From Verrucomicrobiales bacterium (lineage in GTDB: Bacteria; Verrucomicrobiota; Verrucomicrobiia; Verrucomicrobiales; DEV007): 64,000 nt of DNA. A model generated the notes under the pieces. It had not been told where the DNA came from and made no database searches. It worked only from the letters and a program-made list of their open reading frames with translations. Positions 35,977-45,505 of this stretch are shown here, piece after piece. The stretch spans positions 496,001 to 560,000 of the forward strand of contig PAAG01000047.1 in the NCBI GenBank assembly GCA_002698785.1, given 5' to 3'. The translations under genes and the position numbers were made by a program. Position 1 is the stretch's first letter. Each line of letters opens with the position of its first letter.

Positions 35977-36711
35977 ATGGAAGAGAAACCATTTCCCTCT
36001 CAAGCCATGGAGAATCAAGACGAGCAGAAATTCCCGCAGGAGTCACCTCTACTGACGCGGGAAGAATTTGAGAGTGTTTCTGACTCGCCGAAGAAAACGC
36101 GGCGGAAAGCATTGGCCTTGGTAGCGCTCGGTTCAGCCGCTGCGGCTGGCATCGGTTCACGAACCGAACAGGGCAAACGTCTTCTCGCCAGCGGGAGAAA
36201 CCTCCTTGAGCGCCTCGAAGACCAATGGCACGAACACCGGTCTGGAGGCAGCTTTGCCACTCAAAGGATCCCTCTCCCCAACGAACTGGAATACATCGCA
36301 TTCCTTGAGAAGCTCTCTCTTCGCTACATCTCCCCTTCTGAGATCGTCAAACCGCACCGCAATATTCGCAATGGAGTCGCGAATGAGATCCCACCGCGCC
36401 ATATGTGGAATCGGGTCGTGGATACTTTGAAGGTTGCTGACGAGATTCGCCATCGTCTTGGGAAACCATTGTATTGCATCAACTCCGCCTACCGCTGCCC
36501 TGCCTATAATGCAGAGTGTTCTGGAGCGGCTAGCCACTCCTATCACATGAAGAACCGCGCCCTCGATCTGATGTTCACCGGTGGGCCGGAAGCAGCTGCA
36601 GATGTCGCTCGAAAACTTCGAGAGGAAGGGTTTTTCTCAGGTGGGATTGGAGTGTATTCCTCATTCATCCATGTCGATACCCGTGGATACGATGCCTCCT
36701 GGGGAGCTTGA
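35977..36711 (+). CDS. M15-family (DUF882-like) peptidase, membrane-anchored
   Basis: 244 residues. An N-terminal cytosolic tail of about 40 charged residues precedes a single hydrophobic segment (ALALVALGSAAAAGIG). The C-terminal half carries the M15 zinc site: SHSYHMKNRALDLMF gives His-x6-Asp near 190, and FIHVDTRG gives the second His near 230. The segment INSAYRCPAYNAE is the conserved stretch before the site. Relatives cleave D-Ala-containing peptide bonds of peptidoglycan or bind it. The sequence supports an anchored cell-wall peptidase; catalytic competence is likely because all three ligands are present. Confidence 0.85.
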   Translation: MEEKPFPSQAMENQDEQKFPQESPLLTREEFESVSDSPKKTRRKALALVALGSAAAAGIGSRTEQGKRLLASGRNLLERLEDQWHEHRSGGSFATQRIPLPNELEYIAFLEKLSLRYISPSEIVKPHRNIRNGVANEIPPRHMWNRVVDTLKVADEIRHRLGKPLYCINSAYRCPAYNAECSGAASHSYHMKNRALDLMFTGGPEAAADVARKLREEGFFSGGIGVYSSFIHVDTRGYDASWGA

Positions 36712-36792
36712 GAGGCTGATTTTTTCTCAAAAAAGGCTCTGATCCGCTTTTGCCATTAGAGTGGTAGCTGCCATAGTGCCACTCCTTCAAAA

Positions 36793-37476
36793 ATGGCAGA
36801 TTCTTCCCCCCCTCCCCTTGGCGTCGTATTTGACCTTGATGGCGTGCTGATCGACTCACACGACCAACATGAGCGCAGCTGGTTCGCTCTCGCGGAAAAG
36901 ATTGGAAAGCCGCTGACGCCAGAGCAGTTTAAGGAATCGTTTGGAATGCGGAACGAGACATGCATTCCCGATGTCTTCGGCTGGACCACACGAGAGGACA
37001 AGGAAGGCATCCACGAGTTGGGTGAGAGAAAAGAGGAATTGTACCGCGAGCTACTCGCTTCGGACGGACTGGAGCCGCTTCCCGGCGTGATGGCACTCGT
37101 GGAAGCACTTACCGAAAAAGGAATTCCTATTTCGCTAGGATCTTCGACTTCACGAAAAAACATCGAAGTCTGCTTTGCTACCACGGGTCTCGATCTCTAT
37201 TTCGGTGAGAACTATACGGGAGCCGAAGACGTGAGTCGCGGGAAGCCCGCGCCTGATGTGTTTCTCGAAGCCGCACGGAAGATTGGTCGCGCTCCAGAAA
37301 ATTGTATCGTCATTGAAGATGCGCACGTTGGAGTTGAGGCCGCCCTCGCTGCCGGAATGAAAGCTGTTGCGGTTACCACCACACATCCTTCGGAAACATT
37401 TGAAAAGAGTGGTGCTTCTCTTGTAGTTTCTTCTCTTGAGGAATTATCGCCTGATACTCTCCTTCAACTTTTATAA
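36793..37476 (+). CDS. HAD-superfamily phosphatase / beta-phosphoglucomutase-like
   Basis: 227 residues, subclass I HAD hydrolase. Motif I is FDLDGVLIDS (nucleophile Asp and acid/base Asp), motif II GSSTSRKN, motif III Lys in GKPAPDVFLEA and motif IV IEDAHVGVEAA. The four-helix cap between motifs I and II fits sugar-phosphate phosphatases and beta-phosphoglucomutases. The exact substrate cannot be read. The TIM-barrel protein gene follows after 26 bp on the same strand. Confidence 0.88.
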   Translation: MADSSPPPLGVVFDLDGVLIDSHDQHERSWFALAEKIGKPLTPEQFKESFGMRNETCIPDVFGWTTREDKEGIHELGERKEELYRELLASDGLEPLPGVMALVEALTEKGIPISLGSSTSRKNIEVCFATTGLDLYFGENYTGAEDVSRGKPAPDVFLEAARKIGRAPENCIVIEDAHVGVEAALAAGMKAVAVTTTHPSETFEKSGASLVVSSLEELSPDTLLQLL

Positions 37477-37502
37477 ACCTAAGAACTGAACCCTCGAATA
37501 TC

Positions 37503-38444
37503 ATGAATAGAAGATCCCTCCTTGCCTCTGCCACAGGAATCGCTGCCGCAGGTGCCGCCATTCAATCCTCCAAAGCGCAGGAAGAAGCCGCAACCAAGCA
37601 CGACTTCAAACTCAAGTATGCTCCCCACTTCGGGATGTTTTCTGCCATTGCGGGACAGTCGCTCTCCGACCAGTTGAAATTTGCCCACGACCGTGGCTTC
37701 ACCGCATGGGAAGACAACCGCTACCTGAAGCGCACTCCTGAAGAACAGAAGGAGATTGCCGACACCATGACCGAGCTCGGCATGTCGATGGGAGTTTTCG
37801 TTCTTTCCGGAAATGCAGGAGCTACGGAGCCGACCTTCACGGTTAAGAATGAAGACGTTTGGAATGGCGTTCTCGAAGAGATCAAAGCCGGCATCGAGCC
37901 TGCCAAGCAATGTAACGCAAAGTGGTTGACCGTTGTTCCTGGTGCCTACGATCTGAAGCTGGACTGGAACTACCAGACCGCTAACTGTATCGAGCTCCTC
38001 AAGCGCTGCAGTGATATCCTTGAGCCCCACGGTCTCGTAATGGTGCTGGAACCTTTGAACCAGCACGCAAACCACCCGACGATGTTCCTGCGTGAATCAC
38101 CACAGTCTTTTCAGATTTGTCAGGCCGTTGGTAGCCCCGCATGTAAGACGTTGTTCGATATCTATCACCAGCAGATCACAGAAGGAAATCTGATCCCCAA
38201 CATCGAGAAGTGCTGGGATGAAATCGGTTACTTCCAGGCGGGAGACAATCCTGGACGCAAAGAGCCCGGAACTGGTGAGATCAACTATCGGAATGTTTTC
38301 AAATACATCCATGACCGCTCCAAGAAAGAAGGTCAGGATTTCATCATCGGTATGGAGCACGGTAACTCCATGAAAGGTGCCGAAGGTGCTGAAGCAGTGA
38401 TCCAGGCATACGTCGACGCGGATAACTTTTCGGTAGAAGGTTGA
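37503..38444 (+). CDS. Exported hydroxypyruvate isomerase-like TIM-barrel protein
   Basis: 313 residues with a twin-arginine-like leader (NRRSLLASATGIAAAG) and predicted cleavage near SSKAQ. The remainder matches the xylose-isomerase-like / hydroxypyruvate isomerase family (AP endonuclease 2 fold). Metal-ligand-type acidic residues lie in MVLEPLNQHANHP, LFDIYHQQI and the following EIGYFQAGDNPGR, all hallmark segments of Hyi-like proteins. Planctomycete and verrucomicrobial genomes have many exported members of unknown substrate. The Hyi reaction itself (hydroxypyruvate to tartronate semialdehyde) is a family inference. Confidence 0.85.
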   Translation: MNRRSLLASATGIAAAGAAIQSSKAQEEAATKHDFKLKYAPHFGMFSAIAGQSLSDQLKFAHDRGFTAWEDNRYLKRTPEEQKEIADTMTELGMSMGVFVLSGNAGATEPTFTVKNEDVWNGVLEEIKAGIEPAKQCNAKWLTVVPGAYDLKLDWNYQTANCIELLKRCSDILEPHGLVMVLEPLNQHANHPTMFLRESPQSFQICQAVGSPACKTLFDIYHQQITEGNLIPNIEKCWDEIGYFQAGDNPGRKEPGTGEINYRNVFKYIHDRSKKEGQDFIIGMEHGNSMKGAEGAEAVIQAYVDADNFSVEG

Positions 38445-38445
38445 T

Positions 38446-39849
38446 TCAGGGGGCCGCGAGTTGTTCGAGCAATTCGATCGCGGCCTTTCTGATGTAAGTC
38501 TCCGCATCTCGCTCCAGACAGCTGGAGCGAGCCGGCCACGTTTCGTAACCTCCCCACTCGTGTTGCTGCGGTGTGGGGAGATATCCGTAATAGCCGTTGG
38601 CCAGTTCGATGACCATCGTGTTCGGGAAAATTTTGGCGGCTTTGATTGCGAGCCCCGTCTCTGCGAATACCTCGCAGGGAATTCCTACGATTCCAATCTC
38701 CCCGATCCGCAATGCCTGAATGCGGACAGGTAAAGTGTCGGGATACTTTTCCAGTTCGATTGTCTCCCGTGCGTAGACTTGAGGACGAGTCAGGCGCTTC
38801 GTGGCGTCTATAGTAGAAGAAGTCTCTCTTGCCCATGCTAGTTTCTCGGCATCGGGTTTGCGGACTTTCAGCTTCAAGACCGCCTCGGCGGTCGCAATGG
38901 TGATGTCGCTTTTGTGCTGGATTCCTTTTACCACCGGCTTGGCCCGAGAAGCGAGATCCGTCCCGACCTGAGTTAGATTCTGGAAAGGCTCGTATTTCAC
39001 ACGAGGGTGAGAAAAGTCGACTGCGTTTACGTCTCCGCTCGTGCCATTGCTCATAATCCCAAGGAAGCTGTCTCCTCCACCGAGTTGGCTTTTGATCTCT
39101 TCGGCAAAGACACCGAAATAGTCAGCACTAACACTGCCCCTTTTTGTTCCACCGATATAGTGGACGCCGTAGTTCCCGAGAACCGCAAGTGGTGAGCCGG
39201 ACGCGTCCTGGACAGAGAGAAGAGATACCTCTGGATCGACGGGCCCCGCAGGGTCGATCAATCCGTCACGCCCCGGATTCATTCTCACCCGTTCGCCTTC
39301 TTCGCCGAACGGGTTGGCGATTTGTTCGGAAGGTTCGACGAACCATCGACGATTGTGGACGTATTCGGGCACGTCCAAACTCCCCCATCCTATCGAGGCC
39401 GGCTGGAGGTTTTCGTTGGCTCTATTTACGGCTGCGGCAATTCCTTCTGGTAGCGAGGCGAGGTATTCATTGAAAAGGATATCGTCCAGCAACCCGACCA
39501 TCGCCCGCGGTGTGCTGTGAGTGTGAGTGGCTGCGATGATTGAGTTTGATCCGGGTATCCCGGTTTGCGTCTCAATGAGTGCTTTTGCCTCGTCGATCAG
39601 GGAGGCAGAAATCATCGTGTTGTCCACGATGGCGATGGTCGCTTTGGTTTCCCCATCATCAAAGACCAACGCGCGAACATGAGGTGCATCGTGAATTTCT
39701 GAGACCGGACCATTCTGGCTGATCGCTCCGTCGAGAGGCACCCCCATCTGCGGGGTGATGTCGGATTTGCCCGTACCGACTTGGAAGTCACCCGCATCCA
39801 AGGAGGCGATTCCGATGGTCAAGATAAGTAGGATTGTTCTTAATAACAT
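38446..39849 (-). CDS. Secreted neutral-ceramidase-like hydrolase
   Basis: 467 residues from the ATG at 39847-39849, which opens a signal peptide (LLRTILLILTIGIASLDAG); the longer frame adds a non-signal leader. The sequence KSDITPQMGVPLDG near the start, AATHTHSTPRAMVG near 125 (zinc-binding His pair), FLGIMSNGTSGDVNAVDF near 268 (region of the nucleophilic serine in neutral ceramidases) and NGYYGYLPTPQQHEWGGYE near the C-terminus follow the alkaline/neutral ceramidase order. In PVC bacteria such proteins are often expanded and their true substrates unknown. A GGGGA stretch lies about 6 nt before the ATG. It shares the strand with the gene at 39903. Confidence 0.85.
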   Translation of the reverse strand: MLLRTILLILTIGIASLDAGDFQVGTGKSDITPQMGVPLDGAISQNGPVSEIHDAPHVRALVFDDGETKATIAIVDNTMISASLIDEAKALIETQTGIPGSNSIIAATHTHSTPRAMVGLLDDILFNEYLASLPEGIAAAVNRANENLQPASIGWGSLDVPEYVHNRRWFVEPSEQIANPFGEEGERVRMNPGRDGLIDPAGPVDPEVSLLSVQDASGSPLAVLGNYGVHYIGGTKRGSVSADYFGVFAEEIKSQLGGGDSFLGIMSNGTSGDVNAVDFSHPRVKYEPFQNLTQVGTDLASRAKPVVKGIQHKSDITIATAEAVLKLKVRKPDAEKLAWARETSSTIDATKRLTRPQVYARETIELEKYPDTLPVRIQALRIGEIGIVGIPCEVFAETGLAIKAAKIFPNTMVIELANGYYGYLPTPQQHEWGGYETWPARSSCLERDAETYIRKAAIELLEQLAAP

Positions 39850-39902
39850 CGTTGTTCCCCAAGGAATGTTTGGAGTTCTCGGAAACCCGATTGGAATGCA
39901 TC

Positions 39903-41381
39903 TTACAAACTCTTCAACGGTTCGATCCAAATGATAAACTCTGCCTCTTCACCATAATAGAGATCTAGATCGAGGGTGGGCCCAATGAGCGGTACCTGCT
40001 CAACAAGAACCTTACTGGGGCCCCACGCGATCCACCTGCCGTTACCGTGCTGCACGGCGTTCATGAGCCCTCCTGCTTGCACTTCGATGGCACCGACTGC
40101 TTCCGAGGGGACACTCTCCATTGTCCCCAATCCACCGGATACATCGAACACCTTCACATCACCCTTTTGGTCGAGTATTATGTAATGGCTGTTTCCTCCA
40201 TCGCCCTTGATCACCTCCGAGGTTTCCAACACGCTAACTGGAATTTCAACCCCTTTCCTCATGTCCCAGGCATGCCCCTTATTTTCCCTGTCGACTACAA
40301 GAAAACTGTGTTTTGTCGAGTAGAGATCTTTGACAGTCTTGATGAGGGATTCATCCGGAATTGCAACTTGCCCAGGAGAAATAAAATCCCGCAATTCAGC
40401 TTTTCCTCGTGATCCTAACATAAGCCCAGTTGCGTGTCCCCCTGCAACTGCGACAGGACTGCTCAGGAAGGTCGAATAATTCAGATCCCAACTGATAAGG
40501 CGGTGTAGAGTTCTGTCTCTCGTGTATACCCAAGGGTCAAACCCCTTGGTTACGAGTTTTATTCCTAAATCATCGCTTGGAACTGCTTCTGTGCGCTCTC
40601 GATTTAAGGTCAGTACAAAGGAAGCTCCATTGGCTCTTAAACCGATCCAACAGGAACGGAACGCGTACACTTTCACAAAATCGGTCGGTAGTTCTTCAAG
40701 TTCGGGAATAACAGCCGAAATGCTTGGTGAAAAGATCCCGGATACTTTCAGCTTCCCTCCCTTCTCTTTGAGTTGTTTTAACCTCAATAAATTTGCCTCA
40801 CTGACCGGTTCTGATGCAATGCTGGTTCCTGCACTGGCAATGGCCGCTTCCAGCTTTTCCCGAAAACTTCGAACAACAAGAGCATCGTCGATCCGTGTCT
40901 CGCGAGTAAGTGAAGATTCCAGTTCTTGAACTTTCTCCGCCAGCGCCTTGTGAAGTGTGTACATTTCACGCAGTTCTCTTACACCTATTTTGTCACGCTC
41001 GGTCTCGAAAATATGCCTGTAGGTTCGAAATTCCTTGCTTGCTTCGGTTGGGAGTGGTTCTAGAACAAAATTCTTCTTTTGTAATCTTTCGATTTCTTCT
41101 CTTAGTCGAACGGCCCGATCGAGGTTTGCAGAATCCGTCGCTTCTTTTAAAAGACCGGTGATCGCCCCGATGTATTTCGCAAGCAAGTTCGCTCTTTGTT
41201 CATCAAAAGGTGCAATCAACTCCTCTTTCTTTATCGAGAAGGAATCGAAAAGGTCATTCAACTCTTCTAAATCTCCCTCAGGCGCGGTGACATCTGATGC
41301 AGTAAGGATTGCTACATTCAATAAGGTCGCGCACACAAGAACAGCACAATACGAAAATCGACTAGATGAGAAGAAGTTCAT
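39903..41381 (-). CDS. Secreted coiled-coil and propeller-like protein of unknown function
   Basis: 492 residues from the ATG at 41379-41381; an in-frame ATG 8 codons upstream (41403-41405) is an alternative. After a signal peptide (YCAVLVCATLLNVAILTA) the first half is strongly charged and helical (EEIERLQKKN, LHKALAEKVQELESSL), a predicted coiled coil to about residue 190. The second half, from about 215, has repeating short beta segments with Trp and Gly (SCWIGLRANGASFVLTL, GLMLGSRGKAELRDF), like an RCC1/propeller fold. No catalytic motif is seen. This type of exported protein is frequent in Verrucomicrobiota. Confidence 0.7.
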   Translation of the reverse strand: MNFFSSSRFSYCAVLVCATLLNVAILTASDVTAPEGDLEELNDLFDSFSIKKEELIAPFDEQRANLLAKYIGAITGLLKEATDSANLDRAVRLREEIERLQKKNFVLEPLPTEASKEFRTYRHIFETERDKIGVRELREMYTLHKALAEKVQELESSLTRETRIDDALVVRSFREKLEAAIASAGTSIASEPVSEANLLRLKQLKEKGGKLKVSGIFSPSISAVIPELEELPTDFVKVYAFRSCWIGLRANGASFVLTLNRERTEAVPSDDLGIKLVTKGFDPWVYTRDRTLHRLISWDLNYSTFLSSPVAVAGGHATGLMLGSRGKAELRDFISPGQVAIPDESLIKTVKDLYSTKHSFLVVDRENKGHAWDMRKGVEIPVSVLETSEVIKGDGGNSHYIILDQKGDVKVFDVSGGLGTMESVPSEAVGAIEVQAGGLMNAVQHGNGRWIAWGPSKVLVEQVPLIGPTLDLDLYYGEEAEFIIWIEPLKSL

Positions 41382-41518
41382 CTCACAAGGAAGTATCAAA
41401 TACATCTCTATATGTCACGCAATCCCTTGCCTTCAGATTCTCGATTTTCGTGAGGTAATCGGTGAAAGAGACGAGAAATTCTGTTTTCGCCTTCACTTCG
41501 TATGCATTGATTGGTTGG

Positions 41519-42589
41519 TTAGGGAGAAAACCTCCCTATCAACCGGGCTTGGCCTTTTCTTCCGCCGGTGGTTTCGTAGGTCATTTCGGTGAAGTTGTCG
41601 TTGAAGGTTGCGACGAAGCCTCCGATGCCGAAGAGGACGGAATTGGAATTGAGAACTTTGTAGCCTCGTGGGAGTTCGGGCTGGTTCTCGTCCCAAACGA
41701 GTTTTCCGTCGTCGTCGACGTGTTGCTGGAGCATCTTTCCGTCGGGGAGAAATCGGGCCAATCTTCGGCGGTAGAAATCCTGGAGATACCATTCGGTGCC
41801 GATGAGACGTTGCTCGAACTCCGTTTCTGTTTTTGCGAGATCTCGAATCACTTCGGTACGGAGGGATTTGATGGCTTCGTCCCGTGTGAGGGGTTTCCCG
41901 TCCGGTCCAGTGAGTCCGGACTGGTTGCTCTTGGGGATCATGTTGTCGAGGGCGCGATAGAGTCGGCTATTCTCGCTGAGCTGTCCTCCCAACAGGTTCA
42001 GCATGGTCATTTCCGCCTCAGTGTCGGCGGGAAGTTCGCTGAGGACAGAGAAAGCGAGAAGTCCGTACAGCGTGAGCTGGCCACTGACCTGACGAATGGC
42101 AATGCGTGTCGCAGTGGGATGCTTCGACATCGGCACAATATACGTGTCGGTGCCTGCCAGAACGCTATTCTCAGAAACGTTCCCGAAAAGGTCGACCGCT
42201 ACCACCTTGTCATTGTCGTCGTAGAGCTGGATGGCGAAATCACATTCCGCCTCTGCGGAGAAGGACAATGTCAGGGCGAGGTCTCCTTTGAGGGTTTCAT
42301 TGTCGACGTGGAGATTGAATGCGGTTTCATCCTCACTGTTCAACCCGCCTTGCCAGGACCGGTTGTCGACGATGGACCCATTACTTTGGGAGATGCCACG
42401 AATCCATTCAGGCCAGTCGTCCGGCAGGGTGGCATCATCGTCTGATTCCAAAAGAGAAAGGGTGTCGTCGGAGAACGTGACGGCGAATACCTCGGGTTCG
42501 AGATTCTCCTGTGCACGAATGCGGTCGACGATCGGGTAGTGAATCGTCAGCAGGAGGAAAAGGAAGATGGGAAAGGAGATCGCCTTCAT
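41519..42589 (-). CDS. Secreted protein of unknown function
   Basis: 356 residues with a signal peptide (FPIFLFLLLTIHYP, cleavage near IRAQE). No family recognised. An acidic N-terminal part contains DDDATLPDDWPEWIRG, followed by a beta-rich domain (LALTLSFSAEAECDFAIQLYD). The C-terminal third has EFEQRLIGTEWYLQDFYRRR and an all-beta end (FNDNFTEMTYETTGGRKG), similar in feel to a lipocalin-like or SMP-30-like display module. It is divergent from the beta-helix gene, sharing the 42590-42712 gap. Confidence 0.6.
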   Translation of the reverse strand: MKAISFPIFLFLLLTIHYPIVDRIRAQENLEPEVFAVTFSDDTLSLLESDDDATLPDDWPEWIRGISQSNGSIVDNRSWQGGLNSEDETAFNLHVDNETLKGDLALTLSFSAEAECDFAIQLYDDNDKVVAVDLFGNVSENSVLAGTDTYIVPMSKHPTATRIAIRQVSGQLTLYGLLAFSVLSELPADTEAEMTMLNLLGGQLSENSRLYRALDNMIPKSNQSGLTGPDGKPLTRDEAIKSLRTEVIRDLAKTETEFEQRLIGTEWYLQDFYRRRLARFLPDGKMLQQHVDDDGKLVWDENQPELPRGYKVLNSNSVLFGIGGFVATFNDNFTEMTYETTGGRKGQARLIGRFSP

Positions 42590-42712
42590 TGGGTTTCAGG
42601 GATGGTGCTCAGAATCGATTGCTCAATTCAAGGGAAAACAAGGGGACGGATTTCCCCAAACTTCTCCCTTCAGGTGCTTTTCAGGCGATGGGATCGGGGG
42701 TATCCTCCTCGA

Positions 42713-45019
42713 ATGGCGCGCCCTCCCCGTATATTCGCTTTCATGGCATGCGTTTGCTTTCTGTCGCTGGCTTCGGCTGGTGACTTTTATGTCAGCACGA
42801 CTGGCGATAATGGAAACGCCGGAACGGAGATGTCTCCGTGGCGGACGATCCAGAAGGCGGCGGATACCGTTGGCCCAGGGGATGTGGTTCATATTCGAGG
42901 CGGCGTGTATGAGGAGAAGGTGGAGATCAATGTTTCTGGGACTTCGGGGAAATTGATCGTGTTTCAATCGTATGCTGGTGAGGAGGCGATCATCGACGGG
43001 ACGAGCCTCGGATTCGATCCGAATAACTCGAATGCTCTGATCTCGATCTACAGCCAGAGTTTTCTGCGGATCGAAGGGATCACATTGCGGAACTATGGTA
43101 CGGCGCAGCGATATCTGGTGCCTGTGGGAATCCTGGTCGACGGCGAGTCGCATCACATCGAGATCGTGGGGAACCGCATCCATGATATTGAGACGAGATA
43201 CAACGGGTATGATGGCGGCGATGCTCACGGGATCGGTGTTTTCGGAAATATGGCGAATTCCATTCATGATATCTTGATTTCGGAGAATGAGCTTTTTGAT
43301 CTGAAGCTTGGGTCGAGTGAGGCACTGGTGCTCAACGGGAACGTGGAAGACTTTGAGGTGAGCTACAATGTCGTTCGAGACTGCAACAATATCGGGATCG
43401 ACTTCATCGGGTTTGAGGAGACCGGGCCTACGCCTTCCGTCGATCAGGCGCGAAATGGAGTGTGTCGAGGGAACCTCGTTTTCAACATCGATTCGTCTTT
43501 CAATCCTGCGTATGGGGGTTCGTTTACGAGCGGTGGAGGCGATACGAGTGCGGGAGGAATCTATGTCGATGGCGGGGCAAACATCCTCGTCGAGCAAAAC
43601 GTGGTGCACGACTGCAATATCGGAATCGAGCTGGCGAGTGAGCATTCGGGGCGCTCGACCAGTGGGATCACGGTGCGGAACAATCTGGTCTATCACAACC
43701 ATATTGGCGGACTCTTCATGGGAGGCTACGACCGGCAGCGCGGCATGACTCGCAATTGCGAGGTCCTGAACAACACGTTTTTCGAGAACGATACGAAGCA
43801 GGACGGCAATGGTGAAATCCATCTCCAATTCGATGTCGGGGACTGCACGGTGAAGAACAACATTCTCTTCACGAATGATCAGGGATTGTTGGTTGGAAAT
43901 CCGTATACGGAGAACACGAACAATACGGTGGACTACAACCTGTCTTTCGCTCCAAACGATGCGGAAGAGTGGCAGTGGAAGAATGTCTACTACACCGATT
44001 TGACGGCATATCGGAACGCATCGGGCAATGATGCGAACAGCCTGCTTGCCGATCCGATGTTTCTCGATCCTGCACAGTCGGACTGGCGGCTTTCGAGCAG
44101 CTCCCCTGCCCGTGATGAGGGTGATAATGCGCCCGACTTTGGCTCTTCGGACCTGGACGGTCTTTCCCGAGTCGAGAACTCGGTGGTCGATATGGGAGCG
44201 TTTGAGTATCGTGCTGGTTCGCCGAGTGCGCAGCGAGCTGTTTCCGGAAATGGCATGATGATTGTGGATGGCGACGACACGCCGTCTTCAGGCGACGACA
44301 CCGATCTGGGTGATGTGCCTTGGAAAGAAGGAGGTAACGAGAGTATTTTCGAGGTGACTAACAATGGTTCGACCGTATTCCGCCCGAGCTTGTTTGGGAT
44401 AGATGGAGCCGGAAGTGACGCATTTCATTTTACAGGGTTGTTTGCGATGATTCCTCCGGGAGAGACGAGGTTGCTGCGAGTTTCCTTCGATCCGGATTCG
44501 CCGGGCGTTTTTGATGCCATTGTCAGAGTTGGAGGACATGCCAGTTCCGGTTCTGTGTTTTCCTTTTCTATTCGAGGAACTGGTGTTCGTCCCGATTACT
44601 TACTCGATCAGAAGGTGGGGCTTCGACCGACCTCTTTGATTGGGAACGATCAATACGGTGGTGGGCAGCAGGTTCGTTTTCGCCTTCGTAGAAAGTCGGG
44701 AAATGTCTGGTTTGTTTGTGAGAACGATGGAGCGCTGACTGATACGGTTCGCTTGCGAGGGACGAAGAAGAATCGTTTCATTCTCGCGAAGTATTTTCGA
44801 GAGGGCGGCGCTGGAAGTGCGAATGTGACGGGGGCAATGGTTTCCGGGAGAGAGGTTGTTGCGATTGGATCAACGGATAGTCAGCGGTATCGGCTAAAAT
44901 TGCGGAAGTCGAAGCGGCTTGATGGCAGGAAAAAGAAGCGGCGTTTCACCATGGCGGCGACTTCTTCCAACGACGGTTCCGCAAGAGACTCCGCGAGTGC
45001 TTTGGTGATTGCTCGGTAG
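42713..45019 (+). CDS. Secreted right-handed beta-helix protein with shared C-terminal domain
   Basis: 768 residues from the ATG at 42713 (RPPRIFAFMACVCFLSLASA signal); longer frames extend into non-coding sequence. Residues about 24-505 are pectate-lyase-like parallel beta-helix repeats starting with DFYVSTTGDNGNAGTEMSPW, the DUF1565-type entry strand seen in exported polysaccharide lyases and related enzymes. Residues about 515-625 form an abundant HYDIN/choice-of-anchor-D-like Ig domain (FEVTNNGSTVFRPSLFGI, PPGETRLLRVSFDPDSPG). The basic end (627-768) resembles that of the giant protein at 31243. Substrate unknown; no catalytic residue can be assigned with confidence. Confidence 0.78.
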   Translation: MARPPRIFAFMACVCFLSLASAGDFYVSTTGDNGNAGTEMSPWRTIQKAADTVGPGDVVHIRGGVYEEKVEINVSGTSGKLIVFQSYAGEEAIIDGTSLGFDPNNSNALISIYSQSFLRIEGITLRNYGTAQRYLVPVGILVDGESHHIEIVGNRIHDIETRYNGYDGGDAHGIGVFGNMANSIHDILISENELFDLKLGSSEALVLNGNVEDFEVSYNVVRDCNNIGIDFIGFEETGPTPSVDQARNGVCRGNLVFNIDSSFNPAYGGSFTSGGGDTSAGGIYVDGGANILVEQNVVHDCNIGIELASEHSGRSTSGITVRNNLVYHNHIGGLFMGGYDRQRGMTRNCEVLNNTFFENDTKQDGNGEIHLQFDVGDCTVKNNILFTNDQGLLVGNPYTENTNNTVDYNLSFAPNDAEEWQWKNVYYTDLTAYRNASGNDANSLLADPMFLDPAQSDWRLSSSSPARDEGDNAPDFGSSDLDGLSRVENSVVDMGAFEYRAGSPSAQRAVSGNGMMIVDGDDTPSSGDDTDLGDVPWKEGGNESIFEVTNNGSTVFRPSLFGIDGAGSDAFHFTGLFAMIPPGETRLLRVSFDPDSPGVFDAIVRVGGHASSGSVFSFSIRGTGVRPDYLLDQKVGLRPTSLIGNDQYGGGQQVRFRLRRKSGNVWFVCENDGALTDTVRLRGTKKNRFILAKYFREGGAGSANVTGAMVSGREVVAIGSTDSQRYRLKLRKSKRLDGRKKKRRFTMAATSSNDGSARDSASALVIAR

Positions 45020-45505
45020 GGATAGCTGATCTTTTTCAGCCAACACTAACATTACCACATATCAGTAGGTTGGTCGAGAATTTCTCGACCTGGTGAAAAT
45101 GTTAACAAATCACAATGGGTTTTTCTGTGGCTGGGAATATCGATTGGTTCTGCCCCCGGTGAGGTGATTTCGAAAATGATGAGAAATGATGGGGTTTTCG
45201 TTTTCCATCATTTTCCGGCTATGGCGTTGATTATGTGTGAGTTGAATAATTTTACCGACCATCATTTCCGGTTTTCTTCGTCGTTTACATTTTCATTGAA
45301 AGCTAAGGCTACAGAAGACTTCCCTGAATCAACTAACAATACCACACACTAAAGCTTGCGTCGAGTTGGGAGTCAGCAAGGTGGCCACCATTGAACCCCT
45401 TGACGCAGATAGGAATATCCATTTCAGTCGCAGTAGAAATACGGACCACATCGACTTATGAATCTCGATGGAGAACTCCCAGAATACTGCTTATTCGCCT
45501 AAGAA
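45020..45505. other. 486-bp intergenic stretch with palindromes
   Basis: No credible gene (a 62-codon frame at 45164 looks spurious). It holds a 19-bp palindrome at 45072-45090 and, before the HIT gene, an 8-bp inverted repeat (45358-45365 with 45399-45406, one G-A mismatch) enclosing 33 nt. Sequence is AT-rich compared with flanking genes. Nothing else recognised. Confidence 0.4.
45072..45090. repeat. GGTCGAGAA palindrome
   Basis: GGTCGAGAA (45072-45080), one central T, TTCTCGACC (45082-45090), a perfect 9-bp inverted repeat in the gene-poor interval. The partial half TTTCTCGACC occurs again around 46209-46218. It may be a REP-like element or an operator. Confidence 0.5.

Noticed and set aside
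42623-43828. 401-codon open frame on the minus strand inside the beta-helix gene
   Set aside because: It is an antisense shadow of a well-supported secreted protein, is rich in His/Arg/Ile repeats and has no start context or family likeness.
45164-45352. 62-codon plus-strand frame between the beta-helix gene and the HIT gene
   Set aside because: Phe/His-rich, no start signal and no recognised motif, in AT-rich spacer; looks like chance.
45358-45406. Possible tRNA-like fold
   Set aside because: Only one 8-bp helix is present with a 33-nt interior. No anticodon or T-arm pattern can be formed.
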